From Halorarius litoreus (GTDB taxonomy: Archaea > Halobacteriota > Halobacteria > Halobacteriales > Haloarculaceae): a stretch of DNA of 64,000 nt. Below, in pieces: positions 31,099 to 38,478 of the stretch (position 1 is the stretch's first letter; every line of letters begins with the position of its first letter). The stretch is from NCBI RefSeq assembly GCF_024362405.1, contig NZ_CP101454.1, forward strand, positions 992,001 through 1,056,000, in the 5' to 3' direction. Position numbers and translations under genes: made by a program. The notes beneath the pieces were generated by a model. The model ran no database searches. It was given only the letters and a program-made list of their open reading frames with translations, and had not been told where the DNA came from.

Positions 31099-33159
31099 AT
31101 GAACCAGCTGTTCACTCCGAACTCGATTGCGCTCGTCGGTGCCTCGGCGGACTCCGAGAAGCTGTCCGGGCGGCCGTACCGCTACCTGCGAAAACACGGG
31201 TACGAGGGGGACATCTACCTCGTCAACCCGAGCCACGACACCATCGACGGCCAGCCGTGTTACGACTCGGTGGGAGAGCTTCCAGCCGGAGTCGACCTCG
31301 CGATGGCGCTCGTCCCCGCCCGACTGACGCCACAGGTCGCGACCGACTGCGGCGACGCGGGTATCCCGTACGTGCTCGTCATCGCCTCGGGGTTCTCCGA
31401 GACCGAGGACGGGGAGGCGCTCGAAGCCGAGTTACTCGACGCCGCCCACGAGGCCGGCGTCCGGCTCGTCGGGCCGAACTCGGAGGGCCTCGTCAACGTC
31501 CCCGACAAGGTGGGCGCGTCGTTCTCCTCCATCCTCAAGCGCGACGCCCTCGTTCCTGGGGGATTGAGCTTCGTCACCCAGAGTGGTGCGTTCGGCGGCG
31601 CGCTCTTTCAACTCACGCAGGACCGCGGCATCGGCGGCAACACGTGGCTCTCGACCGGAAACGAAGCGGACCTGACCACGGTCGACTTCCTCCGCTATCT
31701 CGTCGAGGACCCCGACACCGACGTCGTGGTCAGTTACGTCGAGTCGCTGACGCGCGGAGCCGAACTGCTCGACGTCGGCCGCCGTGCCGCCGAGACGGAC
31801 ACCGACCTCGTGGCGATTCGTGTCGGGGAGTCTCCGGCGGGGCGACAGGCCGCGGCCTCCCACACCGGAAGCATCGCCTCCGACGACGCGGTGTACGACG
31901 CCGTGTTCGCACAGGCCGGTATCACGAGCGTCTGGGGCGTCGACGAGTACGTCGACACCGTCACCGCGCTCTCGACCGTGCCCTCCACGGCGTATCCCGA
32001 CGTGGACGCCGACGCGGGTCGGGGAATCGGCGTCCTCAGCGTCTCGGGTGGCGCGGCGGTGCTCATCGCCGACACCTGCCACCGATTGGGGCTGCCGCTC
32101 GCCAGCTTCGCCCCCGAGACGGTCGCCGCCATCGAGGCGGAGATTCCGGCGTACGGCTCGGCGACGAACCCGGTGGACGTCACGGGTGGCATCATCAGCC
32201 AGCCGGAGCTGTTCGAGCGGTGTATGCGGAGCGTGGTGCGCGACGACGCCGTCGAGGCCGTCGTCCTCCAGTTCGGGAACTCGGGGGGTGAGACCATCGA
32301 GACGTGCAAGGCCGAACTCCTCGACATCCAGGCCACGTACGACGTCCCCCTCGCGGTCGTGTTCACCGGCGGGCAACCCGCTCCCGAGACAGCCGACGAA
32401 CTCCGGGACGCGGGCGTCCTGCTGTTCGAGGACCCGGTTCGGGCGGTCCGAACGCTCGAGATGCTCGCCGACCGGCGACGTGCCCGCGAGCGTGCTGCAC
32501 GACTCCCGGACCGGGGCGACATCTCGACCCGGCGACCGCTCCCCGACGGAGGCTCGTGGCAGACGGTGACCGACGCGCTCGCCGAGCAGGGGCTCGCGTT
32601 CGCCCGGACGCGCTCGGTCGACAGCGCCGACGCCGCGGTCGCCGCCGCGGACCAGTTGGGCTATCCGGTGGCGATGAAACTGAACCCGCTGGCCGTCGAG
32701 CACAAATCGGAGGTCGGCGGGGTTCGCGTCGGCCTCGCCGACGCGGCGGCCGTCCGCGACGCCTACGACGCGCTCGCGACGGTGGCCGACGACGGTCCGG
32801 TGCTCGTCCAAGAACAGGTCGACGGCGTGGAGGCGATTGTGGGTGTCGTCGACGACCCGGACTTCGGCCCCGTGATGCTGGTCGGCCCAGGCGGGGTGTT
32901 CGTCGAACTGTTCGACGACTTCGCCTACCGCGCGCTCCCCGTCACTGAGGCGATGGCCCGCGAGATGCTGAACGAGACCGTCCTCGGCGAACTGCTCGAC
33001 GGGTACCGGGGCGCCGCCCCCGGTGACGTGGACGCACTCGTCTCGTTTCTGGTCGCGGTTTCGGACGCCTACGAGACGTTCGACCTCGCGGAACTGGAGT
33101 GTAACCCGGTGGTCGTCACCTCTGACGACGCGGTCGCGGTCGACTTGCTCGTTCGGTAG
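31099..33159 (+). CDS. ADP-forming acyl-CoA (acetyl-CoA type) synthetase, fused subunits
   Basis: A 686-residue single-chain NDP-forming acyl-CoA synthetase: CoA-binding domain (SIALVGASADSEKLSGRP, residues 7-130), ligase/flavodoxin-like domain with phosphorylated His255 (AASHTGS), and ATP-grasp domain from about 475 (YPVAMKLNPLAVEHKSEVGG, VLVQEQVDGVEAIVG). It converts an acyl-CoA plus ADP to the acid plus ATP, or activates the acid. As last gene of the operon, 7 bp after the dehydrogenase, it could conserve energy from the thioester product or activate the incoming acid. Confidence 0.9.
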   Translation: MNQLFTPNSIALVGASADSEKLSGRPYRYLRKHGYEGDIYLVNPSHDTIDGQPCYDSVGELPAGVDLAMALVPARLTPQVATDCGDAGIPYVLVIASGFSETEDGEALEAELLDAAHEAGVRLVGPNSEGLVNVPDKVGASFSSILKRDALVPGGLSFVTQSGAFGGALFQLTQDRGIGGNTWLSTGNEADLTTVDFLRYLVEDPDTDVVVSYVESLTRGAELLDVGRRAAETDTDLVAIRVGESPAGRQAAASHTGSIASDDAVYDAVFAQAGITSVWGVDEYVDTVTALSTVPSTAYPDVDADAGRGIGVLSVSGGAAVLIADTCHRLGLPLASFAPETVAAIEAEIPAYGSATNPVDVTGGIISQPELFERCMRSVVRDDAVEAVVLQFGNSGGETIETCKAELLDIQATYDVPLAVVFTGGQPAPETADELRDAGVLLFEDPVRAVRTLEMLADRRRARERAARLPDRGDISTRRPLPDGGSWQTVTDALAEQGLAFARTRSVDSADAAVAAADQLGYPVAMKLNPLAVEHKSEVGGVRVGLADAAAVRDAYDALATVADDGPVLVQEQVDGVEAIVGVVDDPDFGPVMLVGPGGVFVELFDDFAYRALPVTEAMAREMLNETVLGELLDGYRGAAPGDVDALVSFLVAVSDAYETFDLAELECNPVVVTSDDAVAVDLLVR

Positions 33160-33681
33160 CTGGGGGCTGTGAGTGGCACCCGTTCAATAAAAATAGTTAG
33201 AAGTAGTTCGGCGTTTCCGATGGCCCTGGTCGAGACGATCACCGAGGACCGGGACCGATGGTGTCGAACCGCGAGGCGTGTATTCCGTCCAGGGGTTCAC
33301 TTTCCGGGAGAGAACGCACGTCTTGGCGAGAGCCCCCGATCTGTGGTGGTCCCGGCTGTGCGACAGACAGCCGGGCATTGGTTATGGACATAAAGGCCGT
33401 AACTCCCACTACACAGAGGCATATTTCATACGTATCCGCAGTTTTTTCCAAGATATACCCAAGTCATGAGTTCCTTTGCCGGCATACGAGCGTCGTGGCT
33501 GCGGCCAGGCCACGACTGCACGAGAATAATTATTTATATCAGCAAGAGCATCACGTTTCACTGTGTCACGTGCTGGACTGTGGCGTCGCCGTCGGTCAGA
33601 CAGCCCCTTCGTGCCGGTTGAGGGAAACAGCCAGTCGCCACTGGGGAAACGTTGAACAGCCAGCCCGGCGTCTCGTGGTTT
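33160..33681. other. Gene-free, AT-richer spacer at the end of the catabolic region
   Basis: About 520 bp with no convincing gene on either strand. It contains a 9-bp perfect hairpin (CCCGGCTGT at 33351-33359, loop of 7, exact complement to 33375) and an AT-rich TATA-like AATAATTATTTATATC near 33524-33539, about 145 bp before the UspA gene. An untranslated leader or small RNA is possible. The drop in GC marks a boundary between the catabolic region and what follows. Confidence 0.5.
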
Positions 33682-34119
33682 ATGTACGATACCATCCTCG
33701 TTCCGACGGACGGCAGCGAGACAGTCGACCGCACGCTGCCCCACGCACTTCGCCTGGCGAGCGACCACGACGCGACGGTGCACGCGCTCTCGGTCGTCGA
33801 CACGCGGATGATTCGCGCGAGCACGGACGACCTCCGCGCCGACGTGAAGGCGGACCTCGAGGCGCAGGCTGACGACGCCGTCGCGTCCGTCGCTGACGCG
33901 GCACGGGAGGCCGATATCGCCGTCGAAACCGAAGTCCGACAGGGAGCGCCCGACCGCGAAATCGTCGAGTACGCCGAGGAGACGGACGCCGACGTCATCG
34001 TCCTCGGTCCGCAGGGGAAGACGCCACGCGAGAAGGTCGGTGGGCTCGGGAGCGTCTCGGACCGCGTCGCCAGCGATGCAGCCGCGTCGGTGTTCCTCGT
34101 GAAGCAGGGCGACGACTGA
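33682..34119 (+). CDS. UspA-family universal stress protein
   Basis: A 145-residue Usp domain: MYDTILVPTDGSETVDRTL at the start, ETEVRQGAPDREIVEYAEE before the VIVLGPQGKTPREKVGGLGS nucleotide loop (GxxG, then GS), and ASVFLVKQ at the end. The ATP-binding type is likely. Start chosen at MYDTILVP, the family's standard opening. Monocistronic, 37 bp before a regulator with its own TATA-like TCTTTAG. Confidence 0.87.
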   Translation: MYDTILVPTDGSETVDRTLPHALRLASDHDATVHALSVVDTRMIRASTDDLRADVKADLEAQADDAVASVADAAREADIAVETEVRQGAPDREIVEYAEETDADVIVLGPQGKTPREKVGGLGSVSDRVASDAAASVFLVKQGDD

Positions 34120-34156
34120 CGGGAATCTTTAGCCTGCGGGTCGACGAACCGGTAGT

Positions 34157-35089
34157 ATGGCCACCGACAGTCGGCTCGCGCCCGAGGAGGCGTTCGCCGC
34201 CCTCGGGAACGAGCTGCGCGTCACGGTGCTCCGGGTGCTCGCCGAGGCCGCGGCAGACGCGGCGACGGACGACGAGCGGGGGCTCTCGTTCACCGAGATA
34301 TACGACCGCGTCGACATCGACAGCACGTCACAGCTCTCCTACCACCTGGACAAGCTCGACGGCATGTTCGTCCGGAGGTCTCCCGACGGCTATCGGCTGA
34401 CGCAGGCCGGCGACCGGGTCGTCCGGGCCGTTCGTTCCGGGACCTACACGGCGACGCCGACGTTCCCGCGAACCGAACTCGACGGCCGGTGTCACGCCTG
34501 TCGGGCGACGACGCTCGTCGCCGAGTACCGTGACCCGTTGCTCGTCGTGGACTGCACGGCGTGTGACACCCGGGTCGTGACGTACGACCTGCCACCGGCC
34601 GAATCCGTGGACCGGACGCCGCTCGAAGTGCTCCAGTCGTGCGACCAGCGCGTCCACCACGAGTACGGGATGGCCCTGCAGGGGACGTGCGCGATGTGTG
34701 GCGGTCGAACCGAGGTGTCGACTCGGACGCGCGACCCACCCGACGACGACGCATCCACCGACGACGCATCCACCGACGGCGCACCCGGCTACCTCTGTGT
34801 CGCGGCGTGTCGGAGCTGTCAGCACGAGGTGTACGCGCCACTCGAGGTTCGACTGCTCTACCACCCGGCGGTCGTCTCCTTCTACTGGCAACAGGGTGTC
34901 GACGCCTCGACGATCCCGTTCTGGAACGTCGCCACCTACCTCACGGACTGGCGCGTCGACCGCGTCAGCACCGACCCCGACCGCTTTCACGTCACGGTCG
35001 TCTACAGTGACGAGCGCCTACACCTCGCTGTCGACGACGAGCTCGCGGTCTCGGTTCGGCCTCCGGATGCGAACGACTCCGACGCGTGA
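34157..35089 (+). CDS. ArsR-like winged-helix regulator with C-terminal zinc-ribbon domain
   Basis: A 310-residue regulator. Residues about 8-95 are an ArsR-type winged helix (AFAALGNELRVTVLRVLAE, FTEIYDRV, TSQLSYHLDKLDGMFVRR). The rest has four CxxC pairs (CHAC, CTAC, CAMC, CRSC), fit to bind two zincs, and a DDDASTDDASTDG low-complexity insert. This architecture is common in haloarchaea without a known ligand. It is followed by an ABC-2 exporter, with a perfect palindrome between them, so it probably controls that exporter and perhaps itself. Confidence 0.82.
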   Translation: MATDSRLAPEEAFAALGNELRVTVLRVLAEAAADAATDDERGLSFTEIYDRVDIDSTSQLSYHLDKLDGMFVRRSPDGYRLTQAGDRVVRAVRSGTYTATPTFPRTELDGRCHACRATTLVAEYRDPLLVVDCTACDTRVVTYDLPPAESVDRTPLEVLQSCDQRVHHEYGMALQGTCAMCGGRTEVSTRTRDPPDDDASTDDASTDGAPGYLCVAACRSCQHEVYAPLEVRLLYHPAVVSFYWQQGVDASTIPFWNVATYLTDWRVDRVSTDPDRFHVTVVYSDERLHLAVDDELAVSVRPPDANDSDA

Positions 35090-35108
35090 CCACGCTCGTC
35101 GACCGGAG

Positions 35109-35130
35109 CTACTCAAAGAACTTTGAGTAG
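35109..35130. promoter_or_regulatory. Perfect 22-bp palindrome next to the ABC exporter promoter
   Basis: CTACTCAAAG, a 2-bp AA centre, and the exact reverse complement of the first arm. It ends 10 bp before an AT-rich TATA region (35141-35158, AATATGTATATAATTAAA) that serves the ATPase gene at 35193. The size, symmetry and position suit a dimeric winged-helix operator; a terminator hairpin for the regulator gene is the alternative. Confidence 0.6.
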
Positions 35131-35192
35131 TCAGCGTGACAATATGTATATAATTAAACAAGTTATTTCTCGGCTCGGCGCGTAGTCGGGGT

Positions 35193-36137
35193 ATGGAACA
35201 CGCCATCGAGACGCGTGGCCTGACGAAGCGGTACGGCCACGACGTGTACGCAGTGAACGACCTCGACCTCACGGTCGAGTCGGGGGAGGTGTTCGGCTTC
35301 CTCGGCCCGAACGGCGCGGGGAAGTCGACGACCATCGACGTGCTCATGGACTACATCAGACCGACGGCCGGGAGCGCGACCGTCTTCGGCCACGACGTCC
35401 ACGAGGACGCGGAGGCCGTCCACGACCGCGTCGGCATCCTCCCCGACGGCTACAGCCTCTACGACCGCCTCTCGGGACGCAAGCACATCGACCTCGCGAT
35501 CGACCTCAAAGCCGCTCCTGACGACCCCGACGAGATCCTCCGACAGGTCGGCCTCGACGCCGACGCCGCAGCACGACCCGCTGGCACGTACTCGAAGGGG
35601 ATGAGCCAGCGGCTCGCGCTCGGGATGGCGCTCGTCGGCGACCCCGACCTGCTCATCCTCGACGAACCGTCGACGGGGCTGGACCCCGAGGGTATCCGAG
35701 ACGTTCGCGAACTCACGCGGGCACACGCCGACGACGGCGGGACCGTGTTCTTCTCGAGTCACATCCTGAGTCAGGTCGAAGCCGTCTGTGACCGCGTCGG
35801 CATCCTGAACCGCGGACGACTCGTCGCGGTCGACACCGTCGACGGGCTTCGGGACGCGCTCGGCACCGGGGCGACCATCACCCTGACCGTCGACACGTCG
35901 CCGACCGGACTCACCATCGAAGCGCTCGACGGCGTCGCGGACGTGCGCGTCGGCGACGGCGTTGTCCGTGCGACCGTCACCGACCCGGCAGCGAAGGTGC
36001 TGGTCGTCGACCGGGTGCGCGAGGCCGGGTGCAGCGTCCTGGACATCGAGACGCGCGAGGCGTCGCTGGAGGACCTGTTCACGGCGTACACCCACGACGC
36101 GGACGCGACTGTCGAGCCCACGGAGGTGGTCGCATGA
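35193..36137 (+). CDS. ABC-2 type exporter ATPase
   Basis: A 314-residue DrrA/CcmA-like ATPase: Walker A GPNGAGKST, TYSKGMSQRLALGMALV signature, Walker B LLILDEPSTGLDPEGI, and SSHILSQVE switch. A C-terminal extension of about 90 residues (TITLTVDTSPTGLTIEAL to EASLEDLFTAYT) is typical of drug and multicomponent exporters. It overlaps the permease by 4 bp. Cargo unknown. Confidence 0.9.
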   Translation: MEHAIETRGLTKRYGHDVYAVNDLDLTVESGEVFGFLGPNGAGKSTTIDVLMDYIRPTAGSATVFGHDVHEDAEAVHDRVGILPDGYSLYDRLSGRKHIDLAIDLKAAPDDPDEILRQVGLDADAAARPAGTYSKGMSQRLALGMALVGDPDLLILDEPSTGLDPEGIRDVRELTRAHADDGGTVFFSSHILSQVEAVCDRVGILNRGRLVAVDTVDGLRDALGTGATITLTVDTSPTGLTIEALDGVADVRVGDGVVRATVTDPAAKVLVVDRVREAGCSVLDIETREASLEDLFTAYTHDADATVEPTEVVA

Positions 36138-36970
36138 GTGTGCAGGTGATCGCAGCCAAGGAGTTCGAGGACGCGGTCCGCTCGCGGCTGCTGTGGGGGC
36201 TCGTCGCCGTCGTCACGGTGATGGTCGGCCTCACGTCGCTCGTCCCGCTGGTCGTTCCCGGCTTCGACGGGAACGTCGTCGTCGGGCTGGGTGCCGCGAC
36301 CGAGTTCGCCGCGATGCTCGTCCCCATCGTCGCACTCGTCGCGGCGTACCTCGCCATCGCCGGCGAACGCGAGTCAGGGAGTCTCCGCCTGTTGCTCGGA
36401 CTCGAACCGAACCGTGGTACCGTGGTCCTCGGGAAGTTCCTCGGCCGGAGCGGTGTCGTCGCCGTGGGACTCACCGTCGGCTTCCTCGTCGCCAGCGTCG
36501 TCACGTTCCTCGTGTACGGCACGCTCCCGCTGGTGGCGTTCCTCGCGGTGGTCGGGCTGACGGTGGCGCTCGGCGTCGCCTTCGTCGGCATCGCCATCGG
36601 CATCTCCGCGGCGACCGCCACCCGGTCGCGCGCGATGACGCTCGGCATCGGCGTCTACCTCGGGCTCGCGCTGCTGTGGGACCTGCTCCCGCAGGGTGCC
36701 CACCTCGTCGTCGAGGGCGGGCCACCGAGCGGTACCGTCCCGGCGTGGTTCGTGCTCCTGCAGGGACTCAGTCCCTCCGGCGCGTACAGCGCGCTCGTGA
36801 CCGCCGCCCTCCGGCTCGCCGACCCGTCGCTCCCCGGCACCGCCGACATGCTCGGCGGACCCGTCCCGTTCTACGTGCAGTGGTGGGTGTTCGCGCTCGT
36901 CCTGCTGGCGTGGACGGTCGTGCCGCTCGTCGCCGGTGCCTGGCTGTTCACGCGGGCCGACCTGGACTGA
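36134..36970 (+). CDS. ABC-2 type exporter permease
   Basis: A 278-residue membrane protein with about six hydrophobic helices. It opens MSVQVIAAKEFEDAVRSRLLW, the amphipathic coupling helix usual in haloarchaeal ABC-2 permeases of the NosY/copper-ABC type, and includes ERESGSLRLLLGLEPNRGTVVLGK, also typical. Start set by the ATGA overlap with the ATPase. Works as partner of the ATPase; substrate unknown. Confidence 0.87.
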   Translation: MSVQVIAAKEFEDAVRSRLLWGLVAVVTVMVGLTSLVPLVVPGFDGNVVVGLGAATEFAAMLVPIVALVAAYLAIAGERESGSLRLLLGLEPNRGTVVLGKFLGRSGVVAVGLTVGFLVASVVTFLVYGTLPLVAFLAVVGLTVALGVAFVGIAIGISAATATRSRAMTLGIGVYLGLALLWDLLPQGAHLVVEGGPPSGTVPAWFVLLQGLSPSGAYSALVTAALRLADPSLPGTADMLGGPVPFYVQWWVFALVLLAWTVVPLVAGAWLFTRADLD

Positions 36971-37767
36971 GCGACCGACTCTCGGCATGGAATCGCTGCC
37001 AGTAGTAGAGTTGTGCAGCGCGAGTCGGGGAGCCCACCACGGTGACGTGTGTCGCCGCCGATCGGCCGGCTCGCGGCGTTCGGTCACCGGTCGGGCTGAC
37101 GCGACACGCCCGAGGTGGTAGTCGCGAGCGCCCTCGTCTCGGTTCTGGTCGCGGTATTCGACGCCTACGGGACGTTCGACCTCGCGGAACTGGCGTGTAC
37201 CCCGGTCGCCCGCACGCCCGAGGGGCGCTCGCGGTCGACCTGCTCGTCTCGCGACGGGGCGACTCGATTGTAATCGTTGTAATTATTGCGATGGTACCCG
37301 TCACCGAGCGTGACTGGTCGGCGCGCGTTTCACAGGGGTCCAGCGGTGGCCGAATCGACAGACGAAGCCACGGTACTCGGTGGTAGAAACAGCCATATCC
37401 GGGAGACGGAGCGTCCCCCACCCACGGCAGCGGACGAACGCACCGTCGAGAACCGGACAGTTCGATAGGGTACCCTCGAGATATATCCCGAATAGCCGTG
37501 GAATGAACCGCATACTCTGCTGAATCCTCCACAAAATTGTCAATTAGGACGCGATTTAGCGATCACTAACATCGAAGTTGCTCGGGTTCGAGTGGCAGCC
37601 GCCACCCCAATCACTTATCTCCAGTCCGCGTCGGTCAGCGGCGTCGTGGCGAGTGGAGCGGGTCGTCGCGCCCAGGGCACGACAGGGAGGCCGTCGCGGT
37701 CCGGCCAGCGTATCGGTGGGTATCGAGCAACTAACTAACGAGTGAAGCAGCGTCATGCGTAGTCATC
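36971..37767. other. Spacer without an intact gene
   Basis: Nearly 800 bp holding only the relic described at 37129-37250. The right half (from about 37260) is AT-richer, with a TTGTAATCGTTGTAATTATTG stretch and a TATA-like ATATATC near 37480. Open frames here do not resemble haloarchaeal proteins. I see no tRNA or transposase remnant. Confidence 0.45.
37129..37250 (+). pseudogene. Relic of the 3' end of an ADP-forming acyl-CoA synthetase gene
   Basis: The stretch matches the last 120 bp of the synthetase gene at 31099-33159: about 69 of the first 77 positions agree by eye, with a run of more than 20 identical bases centred on 37180. It reads ALVSVLVAVFDAYGTFDLAEL and then ACTPVA, against ALVSFLVAVSDAYETFDLAEL in the intact gene, and then loses the frame near 37225. 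No upstream part is recognisable. It is a decayed paralogue or a duplicated gene end. Confidence 0.7.
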
Positions 37768-37926
37768 ATGCAGATTGACTGTCCACGGTGCGCGTCGGCA
37801 CTCGACGTCGACGTCCCTCACGAGGTCCGAACGGACGGGGGGCACGGCAACACCGACGTCGGACTCTGGGGTATCGAGCAGTTGTGCGGCGCGTGCGGGT
37901 GGCAGTTCGACGTCTACATCTACTGA
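37768..37926 (+). CDS. Small zinc-ribbon protein, 52 residues
   Basis: A tiny protein with CPRC near the N-terminus (Cys5, Cys8) and CGAC near the C-terminus (Cys40, Cys43), separated by an acidic stretch including TDVGLWGIEQL, and ending GWQFDVYIY. Two CxxC knuckles at this spacing form a zinc ribbon. Codon use (third-position G/C) matches neighbours, supporting a real gene. Function unknown; such proteins in haloarchaea are often regulators or RNA/protein adaptors. Confidence 0.68.
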   Translation: MQIDCPRCASALDVDVPHEVRTDGGHGNTDVGLWGIEQLCGACGWQFDVYIY

Positions 37927-37956
37927 GCGATTCCAGTCGGGTCTACAGCTACCGAG

Positions 37957-38226
37957 CTACTCCAGTCGGAGACCGAGCTGTGCCGCGCGCCACACCGCCG
38001 TGAGCGAGGCACGGAGGGGGGCGAACAGGCCACGACGGGAGTTCGTCTCGAAGGCGGGACGCGACTCGATGACGGTCGTACAGTCGGGACAGACGTAGGC
38101 CACCTCCCGCGCGTCGTCACGGACGATCCAGTCGCCGCCGACCTGGCTCTCGTGACCACAGGCGGGGCAGAACAGCACCGACTTCCGGATGGAGGGCCGG
38201 TCGGCAGTACCACGGGGTGGTCGCAT
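37957..38226 (-). CDS. Small zinc-ribbon protein (haloarchaeal DUF8106-like)
   Basis: An 89-residue protein with SVLFCPACGHESQVGGDW and YVCPDCTTVIESRP, i.e. two CPxC knuckles, followed by a basic LFAPLRASLTAVWRAA tail. The pattern matches a conserved haloarchaeal family of unknown role. Start chosen at MRPPRGTADRPSIRKS; a TATA-like CGTTATAC lies 26-33 bp upstream, supporting a leaderless transcript. It converges with the 52-residue zinc protein. Confidence 0.75.
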   Translation of the reverse strand: MRPPRGTADRPSIRKSVLFCPACGHESQVGGDWIVRDDAREVAYVCPDCTTVIESRPAFETNSRRGLFAPLRASLTAVWRAAQLGLRLE

Positions 38227-38270
38227 ACTGGAACGGACGGCCGCACGCTGTATAACGCTTTGGGACGAGA

Positions 38271-38295
38271 TACCATCGAATGGCAACAGATGGTA
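38271..38295. promoter_or_regulatory. 7-bp inverted repeat upstream of the DUF8106-like gene
   Basis: TACCATC and its exact complement GATGGTA separated by 11 bp. It lies just upstream of the TATA-like element of the minus-strand gene, a usual place for an activator site. Weak evidence on symmetry alone. Confidence 0.35.
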
Positions 38296-38478
38296 ACTGA
38301 ATACAGTTCCGCCGGCTAGGCGATGGCGACTCTGCTGCGGTTGCTAGCCAGAAGCGTGCCGAACGAAGCCGGACACCGCGGCGGCCAGTCGTGAGCTGAA
38401 AGCGGCAACCGCGGACGCGTCGAAACCACATCTGGTTACGCAACCTGGGTAACACCTAACACGATATCGGCGCAATAT

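Noticed and set aside
33239-33451. 70-codon minus-strand frame in the spacer after the catabolic operon
   Set aside because: Composition unlike haloarchaeal proteins (few acidic residues, mixed codons) and no start signal.
37570-37600. GGGTTCGAGTGG as a tRNA T-arm or attachment-site remnant
   Set aside because: The bases after it do not pair as a T-stem and no acceptor or anticodon arm can be drawn.
37540-37760. Minus-strand frame ending GGGCHSNPSNFDVSDR
   Set aside because: Only a short stretch looks protein-like, the rest is Arg/Thr-rich shadow; no homologous pattern recognised.
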